Virus record (IMG/VR): IMGVR_UViG_3300031963_012915
Span: 1-64,000 of that record
Source of the DNA: a virus
Strand: one strand, 5' to 3'
DNA length: 64,000 bases
Below are positions 43,868 through 51,799 of the stretch, piece after piece. Under the pieces are notes generated by a model. That model ran no database searches. It was not told the DNA's origin and saw only the letters and a list, made by a program, of their open reading frames with translations. Position numbers and translations under genes: made by a program. How positions within the stretch are numbered: position 1 is the first letter of the stretch; each line of letters begins with the position of its first letter.

Positions 43868-45172
43868 TTATTTGGGTCTTGATATACCCAAACTTCCTAA
43901 GAAATCGTCGAGACCTTCATCGTCGTCTCCTTCATCTTCAGAATCGATGTCATTTTCTTCTTTGTAATTTTCGAATTCTGACTTCATGTTCTGAGCTTCT
44001 TTCATGATCTCCTCGAATCTCGCAGTAGCTTTCTTGTTTTTAGATTTATCATCTGAGATAGCGTCTCCTATGATTTCCAAGAATTCTTTTGCATCAATTT
44101 GGTATAACAAGATGTGGAACCAGTTTATTAATCCTTTATTGGATTCATCAAACATTTCATCAGGAAGTGAAAAACGGATTTTTTCTACAATTTCTGGTCC
44201 GATTCTCAATTGCATTGGTTCGTTTGCCAAAGTATCAACTTGTTGTTGAACTTTTTGACGCATTCCGGGTTCCTTCGGTAAACCATGTCTTCCTTTGGAC
44301 TCTTCAATACCTTTTATGATCTCATGGCATAAAATTGGGAAGATAAGACCTTGAGCTTTGATTACAGTATCAATTTCAGACTCACCTTCTTCTCCACCCT
44401 CATCTCCCTCTTCTCCTTCGGGATCCAACTCAACTTTTCCAGCAACACCTTGACCTGTTGTACTCATCATTTCAATCATTTGTTCTTGAGTGAAGTACAT
44501 GTAGTCATTAACTGCCATTATAGCCAAGTACAATGGAAATAATTGTGGATCAATGCGGTCTAATGCTCTCTTTACAGAGGGTTTTTGAAATATGTAATGT
44601 CCCTTCTTAGCAGCACCTTGGATGATAGCGTTGATGATGTTTCTTTTGTGTTTTTCTAACTCGAGCTGTTCAGCGTCTGTTAGATCCTCAACATCAAATG
44701 ATTGGAATTGCAATTTTTCTTCTTTTTCCTCCTCATCTTCTTCCTCCTCTTCATCTTCAGGTTCGTATCTGAAATTAGAGACATCAATTGGCATACCTAA
44801 TTCTGCAATTATATTAACCCAACCATCAGGAACTTCTGTTTCTTCGAGTGAAGCTTTTTTAGCTAACTCAATCAATTCATCTTTGTGCGCACCCTCAATT
44901 CTCATTATTGTTGGTAGGCTATTCATCATTTGCATATAGAAAGCTTGTACCACTCTTGGACTGAGATCTCTCATTCCGGGTACAGACCTTAACTTGTCGG
45001 CAACTTTTTTGAATCTTGAGCTAACCAATCTTTCAACATCTTGGGGTCCTTTTCTCATAGCAGGATTCTGTCCATAAAGACCCTGTGGATCTGCTAACTT
45101 TCTCTCCAAATTAGGATCCATTCTTTCCGGTCTATTACCATAATCTAATTGTTCTTTCAGTTTCTTTGCCAT
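43868..45172 (-). CDS. Conserved phage protein upstream of terminase, acidic
   Basis: 434 residues, not recognised. Helical N-terminal domain (DVERLVSSRFKKVADKLRSV), an acidic Glu run near 137-155, a central helical domain (FPLYLAIMAVNDYMYFTQEQ) and a very acidic C-terminus. Immediately before the terminase large-subunit gene, where T4 has the small terminase and neck genes, but no gp16-like signature is visible. A packaging or neck function is only suggested by position. Confidence 0.6.
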   Translation of the reverse strand: MAKKLKEQLDYGNRPERMDPNLERKLADPQGLYGQNPAMRKGPQDVERLVSSRFKKVADKLRSVPGMRDLSPRVVQAFYMQMMNSLPTIMRIEGAHKDELIELAKKASLEETEVPDGWVNIIAELGMPIDVSNFRYEPEDEEEEEDEEEKEEKLQFQSFDVEDLTDAEQLELEKHKRNIINAIIQGAAKKGHYIFQKPSVKRALDRIDPQLFPLYLAIMAVNDYMYFTQEQMIEMMSTTGQGVAGKVELDPEGEEGDEGGEEGESEIDTVIKAQGLIFPILCHEIIKGIEESKGRHGLPKEPGMRQKVQQQVDTLANEPMQLRIGPEIVEKIRFSLPDEMFDESNKGLINWFHILLYQIDAKEFLEIIGDAISDDKSKNKKATARFEEIMKEAQNMKSEFENYKEENDIDSEDEGDDDEGLDDFLGSLGISRPK

Positions 45173-45174
45173 GA

Positions 45175-45957
45175 TTACTTGTCTAATAAGTTGATAATTA
45201 AGTCTATAACCTCTTTCTTCGCCTTTTCGTGGCCAGCTTTAGGTGCGGGTTTTTCACCTGGATTTGGATTCCTTAAAGGATGGCCGGGCTTCTGAGGTTT
45301 AGTACCAGGTTTTCCTGGTTTTGTTGTTGGAGATGTTTTTGGTTTTGATGGGGCTACCGCTGGTCCGTCTTCAACTAAGTGTTTCATCAATTCTCCCTTA
45401 GTCATTTTTGGTGGGATATGTTTAGATACTAATTCCATAATCTTGTTTTCAATAAACAAAGATACAGGATTTTTTCCTTCCTTCACAGTTTTCTTTACGT
45501 CCTTAACACATCTTTCATATTTTTTCATTTGTCCTTTAGACCAATCACTTCTCTCTGTTGTACCAAACTCTTTACCAAGTTGTGCTGTACAAATAGCCCA
45601 AGGATTAGTTTCTCTTTCTGAAATCTCCTTCTCTTTATTGATTTGATCATTACCTACGTCGTCAGTCCCATCAGGTCCTTGTACTTGTACAGGATCTTGT
45701 GTCGTACCTCCTGCTGTCTTGTCAGTCATGCTAACTTCAGTATCAGGTTGTTCTTTGATTTCTTTTTCGTAAACCTCGAAAGGTTTCTTTTCAGTTTTAA
45801 GTTTGTTAATAGTGCTCGTATCTGCTTTAGAAACCATAGTGATTTCAGAGATCATTTTTGAATGTAAGGTGTTAATTTGTGACTCTGACATTTTTGCAAC
45901 TGTGTCAGGTCTTAAACCTACTTCAACTAAATCCAAGGCTTTTTTATTAATTTTCAT
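45175..45957 (-). CDS. Hypothetical phage structural-cluster protein, Pro/Lys-rich C-terminus
   Basis: 260 residues. N-terminal helices (VAKMSESQINTLHSKMISE), a Cys pair in WAICTAQLGKE and KYERCVKDVKK (about 123-155) similar to small phage domains, then a Pro/Lys/Gly-rich linker (KPKTSPTTKPGKPGTK) and a final helix. Not recognised. 2 bp before the next gene of the operon, and 11 bp overlap with the gene before. Confidence 0.55.
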   Translation of the reverse strand: MKINKKALDLVEVGLRPDTVAKMSESQINTLHSKMISEITMVSKADTSTINKLKTEKKPFEVYEKEIKEQPDTEVSMTDKTAGGTTQDPVQVQGPDGTDDVGNDQINKEKEISERETNPWAICTAQLGKEFGTTERSDWSKGQMKKYERCVKDVKKTVKEGKNPVSLFIENKIMELVSKHIPPKMTKGELMKHLVEDGPAVAPSKPKTSPTTKPGKPGTKPQKPGHPLRNPNPGEKPAPKAGHEKAKKEVIDLIINLLDK

Positions 45958-46336
45958 AAGATTCCTTTTTTTCTATTTTGAGAATTAAATCTTTAGAATA
46001 TAGAATATCAGTTATTTCCTCCTCACTTTGGCCAAACCTGAACACCATTCTATCTTCTACCTCATCAGATTCCCAGGCTAATGCGATTACTCCGTCAACC
46101 GCATCTATCATACTAAAATAATCAGAGTTCTGAATCAAATCCAATTTTATATCGGTATTTTTCAGAACTCCTACTTTCTTTACATATTTCAAATCGGGTG
46201 GTTGAGGGTAACCATTTGATGGTTTACTGTCCCAATTTTCACCCCAAACATCTTTCTCATCCGAAAAAATAAACTCATACAAATTATCACCTCTAAAATT
46301 TGGACCAAGTCCATTTACATAGATTAGATAACTCAT
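45947..46336 (-). CDS. Hypothetical phage protein in head/packaging operon
   Basis: 129 residues. SYLIYVNGLGPNFRGDNLYEFIFSD opens a compact alpha/beta protein rich in Asp, Trp and Tyr; not recognised. Overlaps both neighbours (4 bp upstream, 11 bp downstream), so translation is coupled within the operon. Confidence 0.6.
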   Translation of the reverse strand: MSYLIYVNGLGPNFRGDNLYEFIFSDEKDVWGENWDSKPSNGYPQPPDLKYVKKVGVLKNTDIKLDLIQNSDYFSMIDAVDGVIALAWESDEVEDRMVFRFGQSEEEITDILYSKDLILKIEKKESYEN

Positions 46337-47691
46337 AGAATCAATCCTTCAGGTGAAATTTTAGTTTGTTTATTATTTTTTTCGAACACTAAGTTTTTCT
46401 TGTTTGTTTTTCCAATCAAAGAAAAACCAAAGTTTTCTTCTAAAAATTTTTCAGCAGCTAATTCTTGTTCAATTGACTCAGATAGTTTTTTTACTGAATT
46501 CATTTCTTTTTCAATAACTTTCTTCAATTGAATATTTTTCACAGTTCTTTTTTCTTGGATCATTCTCTTTTCAGAATCCTTAACCTCAAAGTATTTCGAT
46601 AATACTTTATCAACTTTAGATTCTGAGAATAAATGATCTAACAAACTTTTCTCAACTGCAGATTCTTCTTCAATTTCTTCTTCATTTGAAAACATGTCTG
46701 AAACTTTATCAGCAGCTTTGTTAGCCGCATATGACATTGCCATTCTTTCAATTGCCGGTGCGATAGCCGCTTGCCACTGTTCCTCTGCCTCGATTTTTCC
46801 AAATCCTTCAGGTTGTGCCCCCACATCTACCATATCAGCGTCGTTTTCAACATCCATAAAGTTTTGTATATCTTCAACCTCAGTGTCATCTGTAATATCG
46901 GTACCATCTTTGTCATCACCACCGTCTACAACCGCATCTGCTTCATCAGATTCAAATTTGTTCATAATTTCATCCTTGTCCTCTGTCGAAAGATTTGTCA
47001 AATCAACTGAAGAAAGAACCATATTTATAACGTATTTGATATCCTCAGAAGACATTTCATTCTCTGAACCAAATTGTCTGATCTTTTGAGTTAACTTACC
47101 TGTCAACTTCTGAATAACTTTAAATGACACAGGTTCGTTGTCTGTTGGTTCAGAATCCATTTCCATCCCCATTTCAGTATCTACTGATACATCATCAACA
47201 GGAACCTCAGCATCAGGTGCTGGCATTTCCTCTGTTGAAGGTAATTCAGGTTCCGGTAGAGTCGGTGCAACTGGTTCTTCAGGTGCCACAGGAGATTGTT
47301 CAGCAGCCGCTTGAGGAGCCTTAAGAACAAATTTTTTCTGCTCTCCGAATAAAGAAACACCCTCTTCGTTACCAACTAAAGAATTGTTTTCTTTGATCAT
47401 TAAATTCAGTTTCTTTAATGCTTGAGAATAGCTTGAAAAATATTTTCTATTTTTCATTGGCTCAATATAATCTGATTGGCCTTCCTCCAACATTTGTTTA
47501 ATGATATATCCTTGTTTTTCTTTAACAATACCGAAACTGTTGCCGTCGGCGAAAGTAATGTTGTATTCTGAAGAAGTGTTTTCATTAACAGGGTTCGAAG
47601 ATGCATCTTTGTATTTTGCAATCTCCATGATTCTTTTGATTTTGTCTAAACCCTCTAATCTTTCACTTCCTAATGGTCTGATGTCTGCCAT
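46333..47691 (-). CDS. Phage structural-cluster protein with Pro/Glu-rich linker
   Basis: 452 residues. N-terminal domain (1-110), a Pro/Glu/Ala linker (PVAPEEPVAPTLPEPELPS), a helical domain near 190-245 (KLTGKLTQKIRQFGSENEMS), an acidic tract and a C-terminal helical region. The N-terminal SIGVKEKQGYIIK-like strands and the acidic linker resemble assembly-core proteins, but no family is recognised. 21 bp after the Thr-Pro protein gene and in the same operon. Confidence 0.55.
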   Translation of the reverse strand: MADIRPLGSERLEGLDKIKRIMEIAKYKDASSNPVNENTSSEYNITFADGNSFGIVKEKQGYIIKQMLEEGQSDYIEPMKNRKYFSSYSQALKKLNLMIKENNSLVGNEEGVSLFGEQKKFVLKAPQAAAEQSPVAPEEPVAPTLPEPELPSTEEMPAPDAEVPVDDVSVDTEMGMEMDSEPTDNEPVSFKVIQKLTGKLTQKIRQFGSENEMSSEDIKYVINMVLSSVDLTNLSTEDKDEIMNKFESDEADAVVDGGDDKDGTDITDDTEVEDIQNFMDVENDADMVDVGAQPEGFGKIEAEEQWQAAIAPAIERMAMSYAANKAADKVSDMFSNEEEIEEESAVEKSLLDHLFSESKVDKVLSKYFEVKDSEKRMIQEKRTVKNIQLKKVIEKEMNSVKKLSESIEQELAAEKFLEENFGFSLIGKTNKKNLVFEKNNKQTKISPEGLIL

Positions 47692-47712
47692 GATATTTTT
47701 TTTAGTTTTTTT

Positions 47713-48537
47713 TTAGTTATTTAATCCATCGAATCCACCGATCTTTATTGCACTCATGTCATAAACTGTGCCTCTTTCACTTCCAATCATTGCTTGGTTA
47801 GCTGGACGTGGTAATTGTCCTACACTTGGGTCATAAGTACCCCCACTGTAAGATCCGAACATTTCATTTGTGAATTCATAGTACGTATTAGCACTGAATA
47901 CTCCGAATGGTGTAGGTGTTGGTGTTGTTGTCGGTGTTACAGTTGGTGTGACACTCGAAGTTGGTGTAGGTGTAACTGCTGCAGTTCCCGTAGGTGTTGG
48001 TGTTACACTTGCTGTACCTGACTGCGTAGGAGTAGGCGTTTTAGTTGTGGTTACTGAAGGAGTTGGAGTTGCACCTGCGGTTGTGCTCGGTGTTGGTGAG
48101 TTTGTTGGAGTAACTGTTGGAGTAGATGTAACCGCTGCAGTCACGCTTGGAGTAGGTGTAGCCGTTTTTGTTGGTGTAACCGTTGGTGATGCTGTTATAC
48201 TTGGAGTAGGGGTTGCGGTAGCCGTTTTTGTTGGTGTAACCGTTGGTGTTTTAGTAACTGATGGTGTTGGTGTTGCAGTAGTACTTGGAGTTGGAGTTGG
48301 TGTTACAACTGCCTCACAAGTTGCACAATCTCCGTAATCAACGGACATGTACGTAACAACGTCTACACCTGTAGTTGGCTCTGCATTATCGATAATGTCA
48401 TAACAACCCTCGGCAGTTGCACCTGAGAATCTAAGGAAATAATTACCGTTGACCGCAGGTAAATTACTGCTGTCAAAATCAACAAGTATTGCTGGACCCC
48501 CTGCACATGAACCAATGAGATATGTTACTAAAGCCAT
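47713..48537 (-). CDS. Thr-Pro-rich virion appendage protein
   Basis: 274 residues. Residues 1-77 form a Cys-containing beta domain (YLIGSCAGG, then GCYDII and YGDCATC). Residues 78-213 are Thr-Pro repeats ([17 protein letters not shown]-type) like those in the fibre at the left edge. The C-terminal 60 residues are globular ([20 protein letters not shown]). Late motif 13 bp upstream. Likely a surface rod on the virion; the repeat would be a candidate for O-glycosylation. Confidence 0.7.
   Translation of the reverse strand: MALVTYLIGSCAGGPAILVDFDSSNLPAVNGNYFLRFSGATAEGCYDIIDNAEPTTGVDVVTYMSVDYGDCATCEAVVTPTPTPSTTATPTPSVTKTPTVTPTKTATATPTPSITASPTVTPTKTATPTPSVTAAVTSTPTVTPTNSPTPSTTAGATPTPSVTTTKTPTPTQSGTASVTPTPTGTAAVTPTPTSSVTPTVTPTTTPTPTPFGVFSANTYYEFTNEMFGSYSGGTYDPSVGQLPRPANQAMIGSERGTVYDMSAIKIGGFDGLNN
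47900..48305 (-). repeat. Thr-Pro coding tandem repeat
   Basis: About 400 bp of imperfect ACN-CCN repeats on the minus strand, producing long open but meaningless frames on the other strand. Confidence 0.85.
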
Positions 48538-48550
48538 TTAATTTTTTCTT

Positions 48551-48558
48551 TATAAATA
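48551..48558 (-). promoter_or_regulatory. Late-promoter-like motif TATTTATA
   Basis: Coding-orientation octamer 13 bp before the ATG at 48537; heads the packaging operon that runs down to the terminase. Confidence 0.6.
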
Positions 48559-48582
48559 TACGTTCCTTAAGAATAATTTAAT

Positions 48583-50589
48583 TTATGCGAGGTCTTTGAT
48601 ACTCGGAGACGCTCCCTTTTCGTAACTATTAACCACTTTAGCAACCAAATCTCCAGTTCCCCAAGTTTTAAGTGATGAACATTTTGATATTTGGGATGCC
48701 CCAATGTCGTTTTTGAGACCATCTACAATACAACTGTACCTTCCATTTCTCAATGTTTTAAGAGTCGCAATCATACCATCCTCCAATGATTTGTAATGTT
48801 GTACTCCGACCTTATTCATATTTGTTGAACCAGGTAGTTTCCATGTTGTATTGAATGGGTTATATCTTCCTCCCTTACCCTCGGCTTGTCTCCACGCATA
48901 TAAAAATTTAAGGTTTTCTGATGTGACAGGAGCACCTAACTCCTTTAATATCCTTTCGTAGAAGTTCTTGTCAGTTATGTTTGAAGTATCAACCTCTTTT
49001 TGTTTTTTGATTTTACTCAAATCATCATCTGAGAATTTTCTAATAACCAACATCGCGGTTAAGTATCTAAGATCAAAACCATCCATTTTTCCATCAGTTG
49101 TGATCTGCATAGATTTTTGGAATTCTTTGGCTGCGTTTTCTGTCTCAGGACCATACTTACCGTCAACACCCCATTTTGGTAATGAGAATCCTAAGAACTG
49201 TAAAGCGGTTTGAATGAACTCAACGTCCTTGTCATAGGTAATTTTACCTGGCTCGTATTTGTAGGTTTTATTTCCTTCAGCCACTCTGATGATGTCTTGT
49301 AAAAATCTTGAATCTCCAACAAGATCGGATATCTCACCGTCTTCACTAAATTTCTTGGCGTACTTTCCTAATTTTTGTCCTTTAGCACATTTCAAAGATC
49401 CATCATCATTCAAAAACTCTCTTATGTTATGACCTGACTCAATACCAATGTGAACGTGATCATAGGAACTATTAGGGAAATCCATGACATACCCCAAGAG
49501 TTGACCACACTGAACTTTATCTCCTTTTCTAACTTGTGCACCTTGTAAGTGTGTATAATAGATGTCAGGTAAACCACCTTCACTATCAACAGTGAAACTT
49601 TGACCATATAATTTTTTACCACCCCTCTTTATAACATCTGCACCATAATCAGAGAAGGTTTGTACTGTACCACCGGCTAAAGCGAAAACAGGATCTCCCA
49701 CAGCTGCTTTGATATCCCAAGCATTACTTGAGTGCCAGCCACTTTGTCCTGCATGTGCACCATCTCTTGGTATTGTAATGTCAGCACCGCCTGTCAAATG
49801 AGAACTCATTGGTGCTTCTTGAAGGAACTTGATAATACTTTCTTTGATTGATTGTTCCATTGAAAGTTCTTGATCGATGTAGTTGTTGTACGTGTTGAAT
49901 AATTTTTCAATCATACCGTTTCTTCTCAAGAATTTGAATGTCAAATTCTCATATGAAAGTTCTCCCTCTTTTTCAAGTCCAGATTTTCTATACTCTTTCA
50001 ACTTGTCTTTCAAGTCCTCTATTTTTTTCTTTCCTTTCTCAAGATCACCTTTGTCCAAAGACTCCAAAGCATTTTCTATCTTTTCGTTCCAGTTTTTTAC
50101 TTTATCCTCGATAACAGACTTATCAATTTCGTTCTTCATTTTTTGTGGTTTATTAATCCACTCATCCTCCATCAATGAATAAACTCCTGAACTTTCATGT
50201 TTTTCATCTTCACCTTGAGCATATAATTCTACATCATATCCGAATATTTTGATATCATGTTTTTCGTTGAAAAGTTGTTTTTTAAGATTGAATAATTCTT
50301 TGTAGGTATCTTCCTGTTTTCCAAACTTCTTTAGATCTACAATTACGTGAAGATCAAAGTCTGAATATTCGGACCAATTGAAGTTTGAAAGTGACCCTGT
50401 TAGGGTGATATCTTCAACAAACGCATCCTCACCCAAGTAGTCAATAAACTCGTTTGCAATTTTCATCAAGGCTTTACGAACCTTGGGCTTCATTTTTGAT
50501 TTTTCAGGATCTTCAGGATTATCCCAAATTTTCGGATTTAAAGTATCCCTCAGGGTGAAACTATCTAATATTTTTTGGAAATTACTCAT
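48583..50589 (-). CDS. Four-part fusion: nucleotidyltransferase, M23 endopeptidase, peptidoglycan-binding, lysozyme-like
   Basis: 668 residues. (1) Residues 1-240: minimal nucleotidyltransferase with TGS (64-66) and SDFDLH (76-81), third acid near DVEL (119-122), and an accessory helical region. (2) A helix ending FLQE|A (255-259), a prohead-protease-like site. (3) Residues 265-390: M23/LytM metallopeptidase with His286, Asp292 and HVH (378-380) as zinc site. (4) Residues 452-515: peptidoglycan-binding domain (FIQTALQFLGF, DGKYGPETENAAKEFQ). (5) Residues 545-668: lysozyme/transglycosylase-like domain (WRQAEGKGGRYNPFNTT, GMIATLKTL). Probably a virion cell-wall hydrolase; the NTase role is unknown. 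Late motif 4 bp upstream. Confidence 0.82.
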   Translation of the reverse strand: MSNFQKILDSFTLRDTLNPKIWDNPEDPEKSKMKPKVRKALMKIANEFIDYLGEDAFVEDITLTGSLSNFNWSEYSDFDLHVIVDLKKFGKQEDTYKELFNLKKQLFNEKHDIKIFGYDVELYAQGEDEKHESSGVYSLMEDEWINKPQKMKNEIDKSVIEDKVKNWNEKIENALESLDKGDLEKGKKKIEDLKDKLKEYRKSGLEKEGELSYENLTFKFLRRNGMIEKLFNTYNNYIDQELSMEQSIKESIIKFLQEAPMSSHLTGGADITIPRDGAHAGQSGWHSSNAWDIKAAVGDPVFALAGGTVQTFSDYGADVIKRGGKKLYGQSFTVDSEGGLPDIYYTHLQGAQVRKGDKVQCGQLLGYVMDFPNSSYDHVHIGIESGHNIREFLNDDGSLKCAKGQKLGKYAKKFSEDGEISDLVGDSRFLQDIIRVAEGNKTYKYEPGKITYDKDVEFIQTALQFLGFSLPKWGVDGKYGPETENAAKEFQKSMQITTDGKMDGFDLRYLTAMLVIRKFSDDDLSKIKKQKEVDTSNITDKNFYERILKELGAPVTSENLKFLYAWRQAEGKGGRYNPFNTTWKLPGSTNMNKVGVQHYKSLEDGMIATLKTLRNGRYSCIVDGLKNDIGASQISKCSSLKTWGTGDLVAKVVNSYEKGASPSIKDLA

Positions 50590-50593
50590 CTGA

Positions 50594-50601
50594 TATAAAT
50601 A
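50594..50601 (-). promoter_or_regulatory. Late-promoter-like motif TATTTATA
   Basis: Coding-orientation octamer 4 bp before the ATG at 50589. Confidence 0.6.
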
Positions 50602-50610
50602 CTCAGTGAG

Positions 50611-50853
50611 TTAGAGTTTTTTGTATGTGAACTTCTTAGAAATCTCGCTCATGAAAAATTTCCCTTGTGACTCAGCCATTCTGAATTTAGTGTACGTGGC
50701 GTGAGGTACATCTTTATATTCGTAAACTAATCCATTATTGAATTCACAAACAAGTGATTTTAGTTCCGTGTCGTATGTTGTCTTTTTAATATTTGAGGAC
50801 TCAATCTCGTTGATAATTTTGGATCCCTCAATCGTCTCTTTCTTTACTGCCAT
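50611..50853 (-). CDS. KTSC-domain protein
   Basis: 80 residues. SSNIKKTTYDTELKSLVCEF, then NGLVYEYKDVPHATYTKF and SQGKFFMSEI, is a complete KTSC domain (named for a conserved Lys-Thr-Ser-Cys pattern), a small beta domain found alone or with lysyl-tRNA synthetase and in phages. Molecular role not established. Overlaps the upstream gene by 26 bp in another frame. Confidence 0.75.
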   Translation of the reverse strand: MAVKKETIEGSKIINEIESSNIKKTTYDTELKSLVCEFNNGLVYEYKDVPHATYTKFRMAESQGKFFMSEISKKFTYKKL

Positions 50854-51142
50854 CTTTTAAAGGTGTTAATAAATCAATTTTATTCATTTTTGACTGTAAA
50901 TAAAGCATGAGATCCTCATCTTGAATATCGAAACCGAAACCTTTCAGTTGTTTTTTGAGATCACGCATAAGCATCGCTATTTCAGCTCTGATTTCAAACA
51001 TTCTTTCGGGACCAGAACTAATTCTTTCCAATTGTTTCTCAGTGTATCCCAACTCTTGGAACATAAGTCTCAACTCAAGATATTTTTGTAGTATCTCTTG
51101 AGCGGCTAAAGTATCTTCAACAAATTTTTTCCAATTGTCCAT
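50828..51142 (-). CDS. Hypothetical helical phage protein
   Basis: 104 residues, helical throughout (VEDTLAAQEILQKYLELRLM, EIRAEIAMLMRDLKKQLKGF), not recognised. Overlaps the KTSC gene by 26 bp. Late motif 3 bp before its ATG. Possibly an assembly chaperone. Confidence 0.55.
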   Translation of the reverse strand: MDNWKKFVEDTLAAQEILQKYLELRLMFQELGYTEKQLERISSGPERMFEIRAEIAMLMRDLKKQLKGFGFDIQDEDLMLYLQSKMNKIDLLTPLKDGSKERDD

Positions 51143-51145
51143 GAA

Positions 51146-51153
51146 TATAAATA
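51146..51153 (-). promoter_or_regulatory. Late-promoter-like motif TATTTATA
   Basis: Coding-orientation octamer 3 bp before the ATG at 51142. Confidence 0.6.
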
Positions 51154-51156
51154 CAA

Positions 51157-51180
51157 ATCCCCCACCATTTGGTGAGGGAT
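51157..51180 (-). terminator. Probable rho-independent terminator of hsp20
   Basis: Imperfect inverted repeat ATCCCTCACCA/TGGTGGGGGAT (one mismatch), followed in the leftward direction by a T-rich segment that contains the next late motif. 21 bp after the hsp20 stop. Confidence 0.6.
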
Positions 51181-51201
51181 CTGATCTTGAATGAGCATTT
51201 A

Positions 51202-51597
51202 TTATAGAAGTGAGATCTTCTTCTTTTCTTGTTTCTTAAATCCAGGGATGAAAACCGTAAGGAGTCCGTCCTCGATCGTTGCTTCAATTAGTTCTGCATT
51301 GTAATCAGTTCCTAATTTGAATTGTTTGTGAATCGATTTAGAAATTTCCTCACCGTTCATTTTGTATTTTCTCTTACCGTCAATGGTCATTACACCATCT
51401 TCAATTTCAACCTTCAAATTTTCTTTGTTGAAACCAGGTGCTTCAAATAAAAGGTATGCACCATCTTTAGTTTGGTTTACTTCGTAGTTGTTTTCATCTT
51501 CTTTGTTTTTTGTTACAACCGAAGTCTTGTAATAAGTGTTAGGACTGTTGAAAAACTTTTCAAAGATGTCATTGAAATCGTTTGTACCGTAGATCAT
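51202..51597 (-). CDS. hsp20: Small heat-shock protein Hsp20 (alpha-crystallin family)
   Basis: 131 residues. Alpha-crystallin domain over about 36-122: YLLFEAPGFNKENLKVEIED, VMTIDGKRK, and the closing ATIEDGLLTVFIPGF in place of the usual A-x-x-x-n-GvL motif. The C-terminal tail lacks a clear IxI motif but ends KKISLL. Holdase chaperone; related proteins are common in marine T4-like phages. Transcribed divergently from the Clp gene across a 202-bp region with palindromes. Confidence 0.87.
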   Translation of the reverse strand: MIYGTNDFNDIFEKFFNSPNTYYKTSVVTKNKEDENNYEVNQTKDGAYLLFEAPGFNKENLKVEIEDGVMTIDGKRKYKMNGEEISKSIHKQFKLGTDYNAELIEATIEDGLLTVFIPGFKKQEKKKISLL

Positions 51598-51671
51598 AAT
51601 AATTTGTTTTTGATTTTAAAATTTATTATTTATTCTGTAGTTTATCAATATTGGTGCCGATTCATTTATGG

Positions 51672-51746
51672 TGACAATTTGATAGTCTAAGAATAATCTT
51701 TTAGACAAAATGACAGACAAAAAAAATATATCATGACAATTTGTCA
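51672..51746. promoter_or_regulatory. Divergent control region with inverted repeats between hsp20 and clp
   Basis: Contains TGACAATTTG twice (51672-51681 and 51734-51743), the second being part of a perfect 13-bp palindrome TGACAATTTGTCA (51734-51746), and between them a 22-bp inverted repeat with GTCTAA/TTAGAC arms (51685-51706). Likely operator sites; no clear promoter consensus was found in either direction. Confidence 0.45.
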
Positions 51747-51799
51747 AAATAATTGTTTATGTCCAAATTTTGATACACCTTTGAAAAAAATTATTAAAT

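Noticed and set aside
47815-48337. Plus-strand frames inside the second Thr-Pro gene
   Set aside because: Same repeat artefact; no start context or promoter, and the minus-strand protein has globular ends.
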